Made by a program: the position numbers and the translations under genes. Of a stretch of 64,000 nt of DNA, positions 33,914-43,554 are shown one piece after another; positions within the stretch are counted from its first letter, which is position 1, and every line of letters starts with the position of its first letter. The notes under the pieces were generated by a model. It was not told the DNA's origin, did no database searches, and saw nothing but the letters and a program-made list of their open reading frames with translations. Origin of the DNA: Mesostigma viride (taxonomy: Eukaryota > Streptophyta > Mesostigmatophyceae > Mesostigmatales > Mesostigmataceae); NCBI GenBank assembly GCA_009746045.1, contig RPFO01001957.1, forward strand, positions 1-64,000. The letters run 5' to 3'.

Positions 33914-36016
33914 ATGTCCGCACAGAACGGTACCGGATGGGACCCTGACGAGATGGCCGATAAGATCGAGGGGATGGCGGCCGCGGATGTCGACGAGAAG
34001 ACGATCTTCGGCGTCCATGCCGCGTTGCTCCGAGCGGCCGGAGACGCCGCGGTGGAGAAGAGCCAAAACAAGAGAGCGGCGGATGGGCCGCAAGTCGCGT
34101 ACGAGCGATTGCGAAACGTCGCGAGAGCGAAAAGGCTCGTCGGGAACGCGGGGCAAGTTCCGGTCTGGGTCTTGGACAAGTTCAGGGACACGTGTGCGAG
34201 TTTTTTGACGGGCGACATCCAACGGGCGCTGAACTACGAGGCCGATCTCGACACGAACGAGGCGAATCTCTCGATGCGGTTCTTGCCGGGGAACGTCGCC
34301 ACCAATGTCGTGCCCGAGATCAATCGGGCGAACGGGACGAAGACCGGGAACAGCGTGCCCGTGTTCTGGGTATGGTTGGCGTACCACGTCACCCATAACC
34401 CGTCCTTCCTCCCCGAAGCGCGGAAAAATGCCATCTTGCGATACATCTCGACCATGTCCTCTTCGAACGCCTCGGCCGCCAAACGTCTCGCGTGGGCGAG
34501 GAATTACGACCTCGCGGAGACCGGGCCATCCCCGACGAGCGCCGCGCCGAACCCGGCCACGTCTATCGGGTCTCCCGCACCATCCGTCGCGCCCGCGTCG
34601 ACGCCGAGACCGCCGCCGGCGCACCCCCCATTCGACATGGCGGCGTACGCGTCGGCGTTCCGGTCGAGGGACCCCCCGAGGCTGATGTATGCCATGAAAA
34701 CGGAGATGGGGATGAAAGAGGCCGGCGTCGAGGCGTCGACATTGCACGAGGCCATCCCGAAAGAGGAGAGGACCAAGGCGATCCGAGACGCCCTCATCCG
34801 GGCCGCCGCGGCGAGAGGCGAAGAGCTGGCGATCAAGGGCGACACCCCCCCTGGTCTGTTCGAGGAGCTCTCGGAGCGCGCGTACCAGTTAACGTACCTC
34901 GGGGGGAAAGCGGAATCGGGGTTGCGCACGTACCGCGACGCGGTCCGTGCGTGGTTGACGCCCGGCGGGGTGGTCGACGCCTTGCAGAAAGAGAAGGGGG
35001 TCACGAGCGAGAGAGCGGATCTCGAGATGGTCGACGGCCCGCGCGGCACCGTCGCGATGCTGAACCCCGACACGGGCGCCCCGACGAGAGCCGTCAAGCC
35101 CGTTTCGTGGGTGTGGCACTCGATGGAGAACTCCGGCATCCCCGGACTCGCCATGAACAAACGCGTCGAGAAAGTGGAAGCCGCGCGGAACCTCGACGCG
35201 ACGAAACTGGCTTGGTCGCTGCACTACCCGGCACGCGTCACGGCCGTCCCTTCGAACGACGCGTCGCCCCCTCCCGCATCCGCGCCATCGCCCGCGCCGG
35301 CGCCGACGGTCGCGGCGGCCGAGAAGACGCAAACGGAGGTGGAAAACGCGATCGCGAGTCAACCGACGCCGACCATGGTGTCCGTGAAGAACCTCTACGG
35401 CACGACCTCGGACGTGAGATGCAGACCCCCGGCCGTCATGGCGGACTACCTCGTGGAGATGTGGAAAACCGATCAGTTCGCGGTGATCCCTCGCTACTCG
35501 TCGGCCTTCGCCAAGTGCCACGAGGCGTCCGGCGTCTTGCGATCTAAGCTCGAGGACCCCGCGAACGCGTTGACGACGGACGTGCGCAGGAAGAAGATCG
35601 TCGATCACGTCCGAGGTCTGCGGGCCACGGGGAGTCCGGCCGACCTGGAGGTGGCGCGCCAGTTCCGTGATCGGTTCGCCGAGGTAGGACTGTTCGCCAC
35701 CCCGGAAGAGTTGTGGCAGTTGTCCGCTCCCCCGCCCCGCCCCGCCGACCATAATCCCCCCTCTTCGTCCGCCGACGACAAGCCCCTCCCCGCCTCGCCC
35801 GCGGGCTCGTCCGCCCTTCCCGCGTCCGAAACGACCCCCGTCGCGGACGTCCCCGCCGCGTCCCCGACGCCCTCCGCCGCGACCCCGACGACCGCGCCGG
35901 TCGCGAAACCGGCGAAGGAGGACGAAGACGAGGGGTTCTGGACGGACAAGACGATCGCGATCGCGGGCGTCCTCGCGGTCGCCCTCGTGCTGATCGCCGT
36001 GTTCCTGGCGGCATAA
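33914..36016 (+). CDS. tail-anchored protein with repeated helical domains, 700 aa
   Basis: Starts at 33914 (MSAQNGTG); an upstream in-frame ATG exists at 33845 but overlaps the divergent gene's start. The protein repeats a module: VPVFWVWLAYHV...RLAWARNY near residues 148-195 and KPVSWVWHSME...KLAWSLHY near 395-440. A partial third copy (RRKKIVDHVRGL...VARQFRDRF) lies near 555-585. Pro/Ser/Thr linkers separate the copies. It ends in a C-terminal hydrophobic helix (IAIAGVLAVALVLIAVFLAA). Likely a tail-anchored virion membrane protein. Confidence 0.65.
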   Translation: MSAQNGTGWDPDEMADKIEGMAAADVDEKTIFGVHAALLRAAGDAAVEKSQNKRAADGPQVAYERLRNVARAKRLVGNAGQVPVWVLDKFRDTCASFLTGDIQRALNYEADLDTNEANLSMRFLPGNVATNVVPEINRANGTKTGNSVPVFWVWLAYHVTHNPSFLPEARKNAILRYISTMSSSNASAAKRLAWARNYDLAETGPSPTSAAPNPATSIGSPAPSVAPASTPRPPPAHPPFDMAAYASAFRSRDPPRLMYAMKTEMGMKEAGVEASTLHEAIPKEERTKAIRDALIRAAAARGEELAIKGDTPPGLFEELSERAYQLTYLGGKAESGLRTYRDAVRAWLTPGGVVDALQKEKGVTSERADLEMVDGPRGTVAMLNPDTGAPTRAVKPVSWVWHSMENSGIPGLAMNKRVEKVEAARNLDATKLAWSLHYPARVTAVPSNDASPPPASAPSPAPAPTVAAAEKTQTEVENAIASQPTPTMVSVKNLYGTTSDVRCRPPAVMADYLVEMWKTDQFAVIPRYSSAFAKCHEASGVLRSKLEDPANALTTDVRRKKIVDHVRGLRATGSPADLEVARQFRDRFAEVGLFATPEELWQLSAPPPRPADHNPPSSSADDKPLPASPAGSSALPASETTPVADVPAASPTPSAATPTTAPVAKPAKEDEDEGFWTDKTIAIAGVLAVALVLIAVFLAA

Positions 36017-36042
36017 ATATCTGCGCTACCCTTGTCAGATCC

Positions 36043-36468
36043 ATGGTGGTGCTGCTCCCCCCCGAGTCCAGCCGAGCCGATTTTTCTTCTGCGACAACTT
36101 CGAGGATCCAGATGAACAGCGCCGTGAGCGTGGCGCGTGGCGCGACCGAGGAAAACGTTCGCAACTCCGCTCGCGCCAGGGTCGCCAAGCCGGCCGCGGG
36201 GGGGTGGTCGGGCACTCTCTTCATCGCGATCGCCGCGGTGGCCGTGATCGCGCTCGTGATCTGGAAGCCGTGGAACTCGAAGCCGGGCGACGGCGGCGGC
36301 GATTGCGTCACGGGGATGGTGTGCGGGTCGGAGACCGCGCCGTTCGGAGGCGGCGGGGCCGCGCACGGCGCCCAGGCCTTCAGAATGGGCCAGGTATCCG
36401 GCGTGACCAGCGGGATGCTGACGGGCGACTACGACTCGACGTTCTCCGCGCTGCTGAACGCGTCCTGA
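36043..36468 (+). CDS. small single-pass membrane protein, 141 aa
   Basis: One hydrophobic helix (LFIAIAAVAVIALVIW, near residue 70) is followed by a short soluble C-terminus with a cysteine pair (GDCVTGMVCGS). The upstream element ATCTGCGCTACC recurs before the 54262 gene. An internal ATG at 36112 could be the true start. Probably a virion membrane protein. Confidence 0.6.
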   Translation: MVVLLPPESSRADFSSATTSRIQMNSAVSVARGATEENVRNSARARVAKPAAGGWSGTLFIAIAAVAVIALVIWKPWNSKPGDGGGDCVTGMVCGSETAPFGGGGAAHGAQAFRMGQVSGVTSGMLTGDYDSTFSALLNAS

Positions 36469-36495
36469 TAAAAATGTGTCCTCTATGTTCTAAGA

Positions 36496-37077
36496 ATGCC
36501 GAACGCGTCCGCATTGACCGACGTTCTCCACGGCGCCGACGAAATCAAGGTCGGTGCGACGGCGGCCACCGCCGCCGCGGACGCGAAGAAGGCGGCCGAG
36601 CTCGCCAAGGAGATCGAGAGACTTCAGGCTCTCCAGAAGGCCGAGCAGGCCAGCGCGGCGGGCAAGTCGGCGGACGCCGTCAGCGAGGCCGCCTCGAAGA
36701 GTTTCAGGGAGAGAGCGACCGACTTCGCGAGGCGATACGGCGTGGAGGCCGTCGGAGGGGCTTTCGCCACCGTCGCCGGCATGTTGATCGTGAACTCCGT
36801 GTTCAACAAGAAGGACGATAAGGAAGGAGGCGAAGGGACGGGCGCGGGAGACGAGGAGGAGGGGGGGTCCATCGCGGACAAAATCAAGAGTGTCATGATC
36901 GTCGTGTTGGTCATTACCGTCGTAATCGGAGTCGTTTATTATTATTGGAAAAAACGTACGGATTCGTCGACCGGGACAAACGTCACCGTGCAAGCCAACT
37001 TCGAGCCTATGCCCTACAACATGCCGTACTATCCTCCTCAACAGATGCCGCTCGACAGGACGGCAATGATGGGTTGA
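36496..37077 (+). CDS. membrane protein with coiled coil and proline/tyrosine tail, 193 aa
   Basis: An alanine-rich coiled coil (AADAKKAAELAKEIERLQAL) is followed by a moderately hydrophobic segment (AVGGAFATVAGMLIVNSVF), an acidic linker, a strong membrane helix (VMIVVLVITVVIGVVYYYW, near 135-153) and a tail with repeated PY motifs (MPYNMPYYPPQQM). Proline/tyrosine tails can recruit host ubiquitin ligases or sorting factors; that is inference here. Convergent with the RNR gene, whose stop is adjacent. Confidence 0.6.
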   Translation: MPNASALTDVLHGADEIKVGATAATAAADAKKAAELAKEIERLQALQKAEQASAAGKSADAVSEAASKSFRERATDFARRYGVEAVGGAFATVAGMLIVNSVFNKKDDKEGGEGTGAGDEEEGGSIADKIKSVMIVVLVITVVIGVVYYYWKKRTDSSTGTNVTVQANFEPMPYNMPYYPPQQMPLDRTAMMG

Positions 37078-39674
37078 TCACTTCACGGGGCAAACCCCTC
37101 CGACGCAATCCGACGTCGCGCCGGGCTCCTCGTCCACGTACACGATTCCCTTGTAGCTGACAGGACGCAGCGACTCCTTGTACGCGTCGAAGCGGGCCTT
37201 GGTAACCACCTCCTGCGGCAGGTACGCGTATCCCAGATCGGCGGCGTTCTTGGTCGGGTCCGCCCGCAGCAAGAACGACACGCCGACGTACTCGTCCCAG
37301 TGCGCGTCGAGCCAGTCCAGGATGGACGCGATCTCGGAAGGGTCGTACGAGATCGTGCAGCTGACGTTCTGCTCGACGTAGGAGTTCATCAGGTCGCGGT
37401 ACCGCTCGAGCTGCTCGACGGCCGTCTCCGTGTTCACCTCGACCTCCTCCTTCGTCCCGTCCTTGCGCGTCACCCACTTCTTCGTGAAGGGGACGGAGTC
37501 GTACGAAATCGGGAACGTGACGAGGACCGAGTCGCTTTCAAATGGCTTGTCGATGACTTTGTACCCCGCCTCCGCGAACCGGGAGATCAAGGGGTCGTGC
37601 TTCGAGTACGTGATGTTGTTGAAGATGTACCTCCCGAGCGGCTTGTGCACGCCCTCGGGCACCTCGCCCCACTGCCGCGTGGACATGATCTTCGACAGGG
37701 TCCCGCTGGGCTTGACGCACGTCACGTTCTTCGGCAGAGGGGTCTTCAACTCGTAGGCCATGGAGTAGGCAGCGGACACCGCGATGTTCTTCATGCGGCG
37801 GTAGTCGTAGGTCTTCAAGTCGGGCCGGGACACGACGCCGGTCAGCCCGACTCCGCAGAGTCGCAAAAACTGGTTGTTGAGATTCCAGGCTTCTTGCAGG
37901 ATCTCGTCGCGAAGATCCACGAGCGTCTGGCGGTAGTTCATGCGCGAGGCGAGGACGAGCGCGCGCTCGAGCCCGGCCTTGTCGCCCGCGCGGAACGCCG
38001 CCAGGTTGATCTCGCTCAGGTTGCAGAAAGACTTGTTTCCGAGGAGGATTTCTGCGTGCGTTTATTTGTAGTGAAAGAAACGGGACAGGTTATTAGACGC
38101 GATGAAGCAACATAAGAATATGAATAAGACGAAATTAAGCGACAAGTAAAAAGCGCGCGAGTATGTGTGACTGGGATGGTGGAGAAATCGACGTATTCGT
38201 CCATTCATGCGACTCGCGGAATCCTTATTGTCCGGGTTCGCATTTGATATGCGACCCTTGTTACAAACGTCTTAAACAAAGTGACGAGCTGTATTGCAGA
38301 AACGACAAACGATCATCTGGTGCATATCGCCCTCTCAGCATGGACTCTATGACGATTCTGTCCAATCTCCAAGGAAATGCCCTCAATGACATGCTTTCGT
38401 GGGCAAGACACGACGAGAAACACGCAGAGGTAATTGCTATCGTGTTCCCCTCCAACCATGTTACAGCAGAGGTAAATGAGCAAGAACACTGACCTCCGCA
38501 GGGGTTGACGCCCCTCGTCCACGGCGCCCGTTTGAGCGCTGCTTCGAGATTCATCATTCCGGGCTCCGACCCCCCCGACTCCTGCATGATCTGGAAGATC
38601 TCCTCGAGCTGCGCCCTCGTCGGCTTCGAGGAGAACACCAGACTGTTGTTCGACTGCTGGCGGTGGGAATTCTCGATCCACCAATCCTTTTTCGCGTACG
38701 CGAACTCTTTCCATTCCGCCGAGCCGTACTCGCACAGCGCGATCTCCGCCGAACGTCGGCTGCTCAGGACCGTGCCCAAGTGGTTCATGACGTCGACGAT
38801 GTCCATCTTCGACAGCAGTTGGTCGGCGCGCTTGGACATGAGTCGGGCGATCTTCTCGAACGCGACTGCGATCTGAGCGTCCCCTGAGCTCTGCACCGTT
38901 TCAAACAGAGCAACGAGATGCGAAACGATTAGGACATCTATAGGATACGCGTATATACAATTTCCTAATAAAAACAACAATGCGACCGAAATGTGTTCAT
39001 GTTGATTCACTCACCACCCAGCCGTACCCCGCCAGCCGTTCTCCAGCTGGGCGTATCTCCGAGAAGTCCAGCACCAGGGTCTTGGCGGGGTACTTCCCGG
39101 CCATCAGTTTTCCAGCGGCCTTCGCCCAGGCAATAGCGGAGTCTCCCACCGAAATGGTCCACGTCTTGGTGGATTCGTCGTACGTCTCTTTGTTTATGTC
39201 TCTTCCGCCCTTGGTCGTCCTCGTGGACCGGATGACGCGGATATCGTCGATCGGGTTCGCGAAACCGTTCAACGTGCCGACCACGGGTTTGAAGCCCACG
39301 CCCGTGCCTTGTAGTAGCAGCCATAGAACGTCCACGACGTCATAAATTGTCTCTACTTGGGTGAAACTACAGTTGAAAGCGGTTGATTCGCGGCGACGAG
39401 ACAGCTGCGTCCCGCCCAACCACAGCGTCCTCCCCGCGGGGGCGACGCGGCGGTTGAGGATCAATCCACTGAGCTCGGAGAGTTCATTCTCCTCGTCGGC
39501 CGTCAGCGGGGCGTCCTTGGCACGGACCCACAGCCAGCGCTGGTGGTCGATCACCCGCGCGACGACCTGGTCCCAGCTCTCGAGCCCCCCCGACCCGTCG
39601 TCGAGCGGACGATGGTAAGTCCGCAGAGCGATCGCGGTCGCGCGGTCGGAGGGGTTCACGTCCATCTCGGGCAT
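37078..39674 (-). CDS. adenosylcobalamin-dependent (class II) ribonucleoside-triphosphate reductase, three exons, 676 aa
   Basis: Exon 1 is 39674-39015, exon 2 38890-38494 and exon 3 38051-37078 (660, 397 and 974 nt; 677 codons with stop). The product matches the monomeric Lactobacillus leichmannii-type RTPR (about 739 aa), which uses adenosylcobalamin to reduce NTPs to dNTPs. Joined exons give the first redox cysteine (AFNCSF, C102), the active-site NPCGE with C351 and E353, SFCNLSE (C362) and the C-terminal CVGGVCPVK pair (C668, C673). The 11- and 5-residue spacings equal those of C408/C419 and C731/C736 in the bacterial enzyme. Both intron junctions are GT-AG and keep frame. It would supply dNTPs for viral replication without oxygen or a second subunit. 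Confidence 0.92.
38052..38493 (-). other. intron 2 of the RNR gene (GT-AG)
   Basis: The 442-bp intron has donor GAG|GTCAGT and acceptor GCACGCAG|AAATC. A TCTAATAAC branch-point-like sequence and a pyrimidine-rich stretch (CTGTCCCGTTTCTTTCACT) lie within 50 bp of the acceptor. It splits the Glu codon of the active-site NPCGE motif (phase 1). It is visibly more AT-rich than its flanks and contains an antisense cysteine-rich ORF. Confidence 0.85.
38163..38492 (+). CDS. antisense cysteine-rich ORF nested in RNR intron 2, 109 aa
   Basis: The frame covers most of the intron on the opposite strand; its TGA lies on the complement of the splice donor. The product has a C/H cluster (CDSRNPYCPGSHLICDPCYK, then LYCRND), a degenerate RING/zinc arrangement, followed by a helical C-terminus. 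AT-rich sequence lies upstream of the start. It could be a real nested gene, a remnant of the element that became the intron, or chance. Confidence 0.4.
   Translation: MCDWDGGEIDVFVHSCDSRNPYCPGSHLICDPCYKRLKQSDELYCRNDKRSSGAYRPLSMDSMTILSNLQGNALNDMLSWARHDEKHAEVIAIVFPSNHVTAEVNEQEH
38891..39014 (-). other. intron 1 of the RNR gene (GT-AG)
   Basis: The 124-bp intron has donor GTG|GTGAGTG and acceptor GGTGCAG|AGCTCA, phase 0, with a CCTAATC branch-point-like sequence about 40 bp before the acceptor. It joins GYGWV to SSGDAQI, matching the GFGGxSSG-like block of class II reductases. The interior is AT-rich (TTATTAGGAAATTGTATATA). Reading through gives stop codons before exon 2. Confidence 0.85.
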
Positions 39675-39744
39675 GACGCGGTTCGACGAGAGTTACCACG
39701 GGAGGGGACTTTTTATTGTCCCCTCGAGGCGCGGTTCGTGTCGT

Positions 39745-42700
39745 TTAGACGACGTTGTTCCGCAATTCCAACACGACGTCCGTCGCGCCGGCCTCGATCG
39801 TCCCCAACGTGTTGTCCGTCAGAGTGGTCCCGCCCGCGTCGTCGCCCGCCGGCCACGGTTTTCCGAATAGGGTGGAGGTGGTCGCGGACCCTTGCGTCTT
39901 CACGAACTGCAGCGTCTCGTCGTCGGCGATGCGGAAGCCGTACGTGACCGCGAGCGGCTCGGAGTCGTACTCGTCCGCGTACCGGTACAGCTGCGTCTTG
40001 GCGATGTGGTCGGACGTCATCGCGGGGGTCAGGGTGTCGACGACTCGCCAGTTCTTGAACGCCGCGTTGATGGCCGTACCAGAAACGTACAACGTGCGAG
40101 CGCCGAGATATATTCCGTTCTGACTCGCGGTCCCGCTCAACGTCACGCTCGTGTTGGTCGACGTGAACAGGTTCGTGCTCGTCGCTCGCCATCCGACCGC
40201 CGTCATCGCCGGAATCGCGCCGTTGATGTACAAAATCGGTTCGTTCGTGGTTTCTTGCAGCCGAATTCCCAGCGTGAACTCGGAGGCGGACACGACCGCG
40301 TCGGCCGTCTCGATGTACGAGGACCCGTTGAAAAGGAGGATTTTGCCTCCGCGCCACACCCACACGTTCACGTACGCTCCCGCCGTCGCCACGTTCCCGA
40401 CGGCGAAGAGTTCGACCATGTTCGCGTTCGTGTTCACGGATCCTACGACGCTGCACGCGAAGGGGGCGGTCATCGGGTCACCGGGATTGGTCCCGACCGA
40501 CCCGCCGGTAGCGAGCGCGAAGGACGTAACGGGTTTCACGACGCCGGTGAAGAGGAGGCCGGTCCCGGGACTCAGCGTTCCTCCCGGTCGCGTGAACCCC
40601 ACCGCGCTGTAGTACGACGTCTTATACCCTGCGGTGCCGTACATCGTTTGGAAGTAACCGCTCGTATGATTCGGCGATACGTACATGGTTGCATCGTATT
40701 TCACGTATGTGACGGTTGTCGTGTTGTCGGTAGGACGACGATACGTCCCCCCGAGCATGAGGATGTTGTCGGTCCCCGGCGTCTTCCCCACGGGCGGGTT
40801 CGGTAAATCACCATTTTGAGTGATGCCGGTTTGGAATGGTGTCGATATGTTGATTAGCTTCCCGTCGTAGTAGAAATCGAACAGAAGCGACGGGTTCGAC
40901 ACGACACCCGAGACGTTGTAATACTTCTTGACGAGTTTGTAAGTATGATACCCGCCGTTATTGGGAGCACCGGTAATCGCACCGGTCGGATTGAGCACCG
41001 CGTTCGATATATTAAGGATCCTGTTAGTGTACCCGTTAGATTCCGTACAGATAGCGACGGAGTTGATTATACCATATAACACGATCTGACTAAAGGAGGA
41101 GGTACTCGTACCGTCCTGTCCGACGGTGAAAAACGCGTAAACACCCCCTGCATTGTTTGTCGTTTTCGCGCTGATCTCGACGGTCCAGCTCCCCCATCCC
41201 GATACGGACGAAAAATTCATGTCGGTCATCTGGACTTTGTGCGGACAAGGGAATCCTGTACCCGACCCGACTGTCGGAAGCGTGATTTCGCCGGTCGCGG
41301 TGGACAAGGATGTCGTGAACGACGGCGCCGTGCCCGTCCCGCTGTTCAATAGATCGGCGTTAAACTGCCAATCGCCCAACCAACCACCCGTTCCGCTCGA
41401 GGCCGTGTGCGTGAGAGGCAGCGAGTCGACCGCGTCGGGTGTCGTGCAATTGGGCGTTGTCCCGCTCGTGGTCGCCATCTTCCACATGTGCGGCTCGGTC
41501 GTCGTGCCGACCTTGACGGGGAGATCAGCGAGCGTCACGTCGCTCCCCGGCGCCTTCCTCCTCGCGACGTCGATCGTCCGTGTGAGCATGATTTGACCGC
41601 CCTTCACGTGCCAGTACGATCCGGTCTCGTCGCCCATCTCTTGCGTAACGTTCTTCGACCATCGGATGGAGCGATCCGCGGTCTTGCTGTTCACGACCCC
41701 GTTCCCCTCCACGAGGATCCCCGCCCCGTCGGCGGCGGTGTTAGTCGGCGCGGTCACGGACTCGACGCGCACCTCGTCGAAAGACACGGCGGAGTCGTAC
41801 CCCGCGTTGTCTCCGCCCAACACCAGAGAGGGATTGGGACCCAGATCGTGGGTGGCGATCGCCCCCGCGACTCCGATGCGTCTCGACCCGTCGATGTACA
41901 CTTCGAGCGTCGACAGCGCCGGCGAACCCGCGACGTGGACTCGTCTCACGACGACCCTGTGCTTGCCAGGAACGAACGTAGAGGTGGAGGACCCCGTTGT
42001 AAAAGGGTCCGTGGTCCAGATCCAGAGGGTATCATCGGCCAACCACAACACGGCCATCGTGCCGTAGGAAAACAACCGCACGGCCGGCGCGAGAGGGCTC
42101 GCGAACGACACCACGAACGAGACTTCGTACGAATCCGTGTTTTTCGGGAAACTCGCGTCGTTCGCCGTCCCCGAGGCTATCACGTTCGCCGTTCGCGTCG
42201 TCACGACGCCCCCCGATACGACGGCGTTCGCGAGCGTCATCGTCACGCCGGCCGGGGTCGCCGCACTCGGCGCGCTGACCAGGGAGTCCTCGTCGAAGTT
42301 CCACGCGGCGACCACGGCGTTCTCGGCGTTCGCGAGGCTCAACGTCTTATCCAAGACCACGGCCTTGGTCACCGTCGTGTTCTCGCTCGCGAGCGTGCCG
42401 TCCACGAGGACGTCGCCGCGCACCTTGACGACCCCGCTCGCCGGGTTCAGGTATAGGTTCCCGCTCGTGGAGACCTTGCCGCCGTCCCCGTCGGTGCTCT
42501 TCAGGACGAGGTCCTTCTCGACGGACACGTTCGTCGCGGCGGAGAGGGCGAGCGTCTTGTTCGTGGTGGACACGCTCGAATCGACGAACTTCGTTTGCTC
42601 GATCGCCACGCCGGACCCGGGGACGTCGGTGTCTCCCGTGATCCACAGGTTGCCGCCCGCCCCGGCGTTGCCGACGCCCTTTCGCCCGACGATCGTGACC

Positions 42701-43509
42701 GCGTCCGTCGAGTACGCGTGATTGCCGCGGGTGTCCGTCGCGGAAGACACGCCCGAGACCTCGAGGGCTTCCGATTGCACGACGACCTTGGTCAGAGGAT
42801 CCAGCCCTGGAGTGGCGATCTTCGGGGCCAAGGTGACGGTGGACCCGGCCCCGAGACGCACCTCTCCGGTCGCGTATCGATCCGCGGACACGCGCATCTG
42901 CGTGTCGGACCTGATCTCCAGGTCGGCCGCGGCGGAATCGATGACGCCGCGCCACGCGGTCTTTCCGGTGGCGGTCGCGCCGGTAGCGAACGTGTTGTTG
43001 GTGTTGTACGCGAGTCCGAGCGCGATCTCTCTATTCTCCGCGTCGTGCTCGGCGCGCACGGACACGATGTCGGGCGTCGCGACCGCGGCGGAGGTGGAGG
43101 TGGTCGCCGATCGGTGAGCGACGAACCGCGAGTCTTGCACGATGACGTCCATCGCGGCCGAGGACGCCTCGAGGAGGAGGTGGTTGCTGGCGGACTCGAC
43201 GATGGTGTTTTCGGTCTCGGTCGTGCTCGCGTTCTTGGTGTAATCGGCGAGGGCGCCCTTGGATATGACCGCCCCCAGGATCTGCAGATCGCCGTGGACC
43301 GTCACTTGATTGTCGGAGGCGCCGATGGTGGGAGGGGTGACGGCGTCTATCGAGTTGCCGTTGGTCACGTTCGGCACGAGATCGATCTTTCCGCTCGATC
43401 GGATCGTGATCCCCGTTTCGGACGCGTCGACGGACGGATCGGACCCGATCTCTTCGGCGTAGAGTTTTTTTAGTCTCTTCGCGCCAAGAACGGATAAAGG
43501 GGTGGTCAT
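39745..43509 (-). CDS. giant fibre-like surface protein A with LamG-like domains, 1254 aa
   Basis: The N-terminus (TTPLSVLGAKRLKKLYAEEI) is shared with the neighbouring paralogue and looks like a virion attachment motif. Residues about 25-380 are a beta-repeat shaft rich in V/T/S/G. At least one concanavalin/LamG-like domain (AAWNFDEDSLV...HRVVVRRVHVAG...LEVYIDG) lies near 395-590. Residues about 707-957 form an extra LamG-like domain (LYGIINSVAICTESNGY, KLVKKYYNVSG) absent from the paralogue. The C-terminus has another (VYVNVWVWRGGKILLFNGSS, LYINGAIPAMTAVGW). A glycan-binding fibre for host attachment is inferred. Confidence 0.7.
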   Translation of the reverse strand: MTTPLSVLGAKRLKKLYAEEIGSDPSVDASETGITIRSSGKIDLVPNVTNGNSIDAVTPPTIGASDNQVTVHGDLQILGAVISKGALADYTKNASTTETENTIVESASNHLLLEASSAAMDVIVQDSRFVAHRSATTSTSAAVATPDIVSVRAEHDAENREIALGLAYNTNNTFATGATATGKTAWRGVIDSAAADLEIRSDTQMRVSADRYATGEVRLGAGSTVTLAPKIATPGLDPLTKVVVQSEALEVSGVSSATDTRGNHAYSTDAVTIVGRKGVGNAGAGGNLWITGDTDVPGSGVAIEQTKFVDSSVSTTNKTLALSAATNVSVEKDLVLKSTDGDGGKVSTSGNLYLNPASGVVKVRGDVLVDGTLASENTTVTKAVVLDKTLSLANAENAVVAAWNFDEDSLVSAPSAATPAGVTMTLANAVVSGGVVTTRTANVIASGTANDASFPKNTDSYEVSFVVSFASPLAPAVRLFSYGTMAVLWLADDTLWIWTTDPFTTGSSTSTFVPGKHRVVVRRVHVAGSPALSTLEVYIDGSRRIGVAGAIATHDLGPNPSLVLGGDNAGYDSAVSFDEVRVESVTAPTNTAADGAGILVEGNGVVNSKTADRSIRWSKNVTQEMGDETGSYWHVKGGQIMLTRTIDVARRKAPGSDVTLADLPVKVGTTTEPHMWKMATTSGTTPNCTTPDAVDSLPLTHTASSGTGGWLGDWQFNADLLNSGTGTAPSFTTSLSTATGEITLPTVGSGTGFPCPHKVQMTDMNFSSVSGWGSWTVEISAKTTNNAGGVYAFFTVGQDGTSTSSFSQIVLYGIINSVAICTESNGYTNRILNISNAVLNPTGAITGAPNNGGYHTYKLVKKYYNVSGVVSNPSLLFDFYYDGKLINISTPFQTGITQNGDLPNPPVGKTPGTDNILMLGGTYRRPTDNTTTVTYVKYDATMYVSPNHTSGYFQTMYGTAGYKTSYYSAVGFTRPGGTLSPGTGLLFTGVVKPVTSFALATGGSVGTNPGDPMTAPFACSVVGSVNTNANMVELFAVGNVATAGAYVNVWVWRGGKILLFNGSSYIETADAVVSASEFTLGIRLQETTNEPILYINGAIPAMTAVGWRATSTNLFTSTNTSVTLSGTASQNGIYLGARTLYVSGTAINAAFKNWRVVDTLTPAMTSDHIAKTQLYRYADEYDSEPLAVTYGFRIADDETLQFVKTQGSATTSTLFGKPWPAGDDAGGTTLTDNTLGTIEAGATDVVLELRNNVV

Positions 43510-43554
43510 GTCCGTATATAGGTGAGCGAGGAGAAAAATGGCGCCTCGGCGCCC

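Noticed and set aside
38052-38493. Intein or group I intron in the RNR gene
   Set aside because: The sense frame of the insert contains stops and no protein-splicing blocks, and the ends are GT-AG with branch-like and pyrimidine-rich elements; no ribozyme core was noticed.
37078-39674. RNR as a broken pseudogene of three fragments
   Set aside because: Exon lengths sum to a multiple of three and junctions rebuild conserved motifs exactly.
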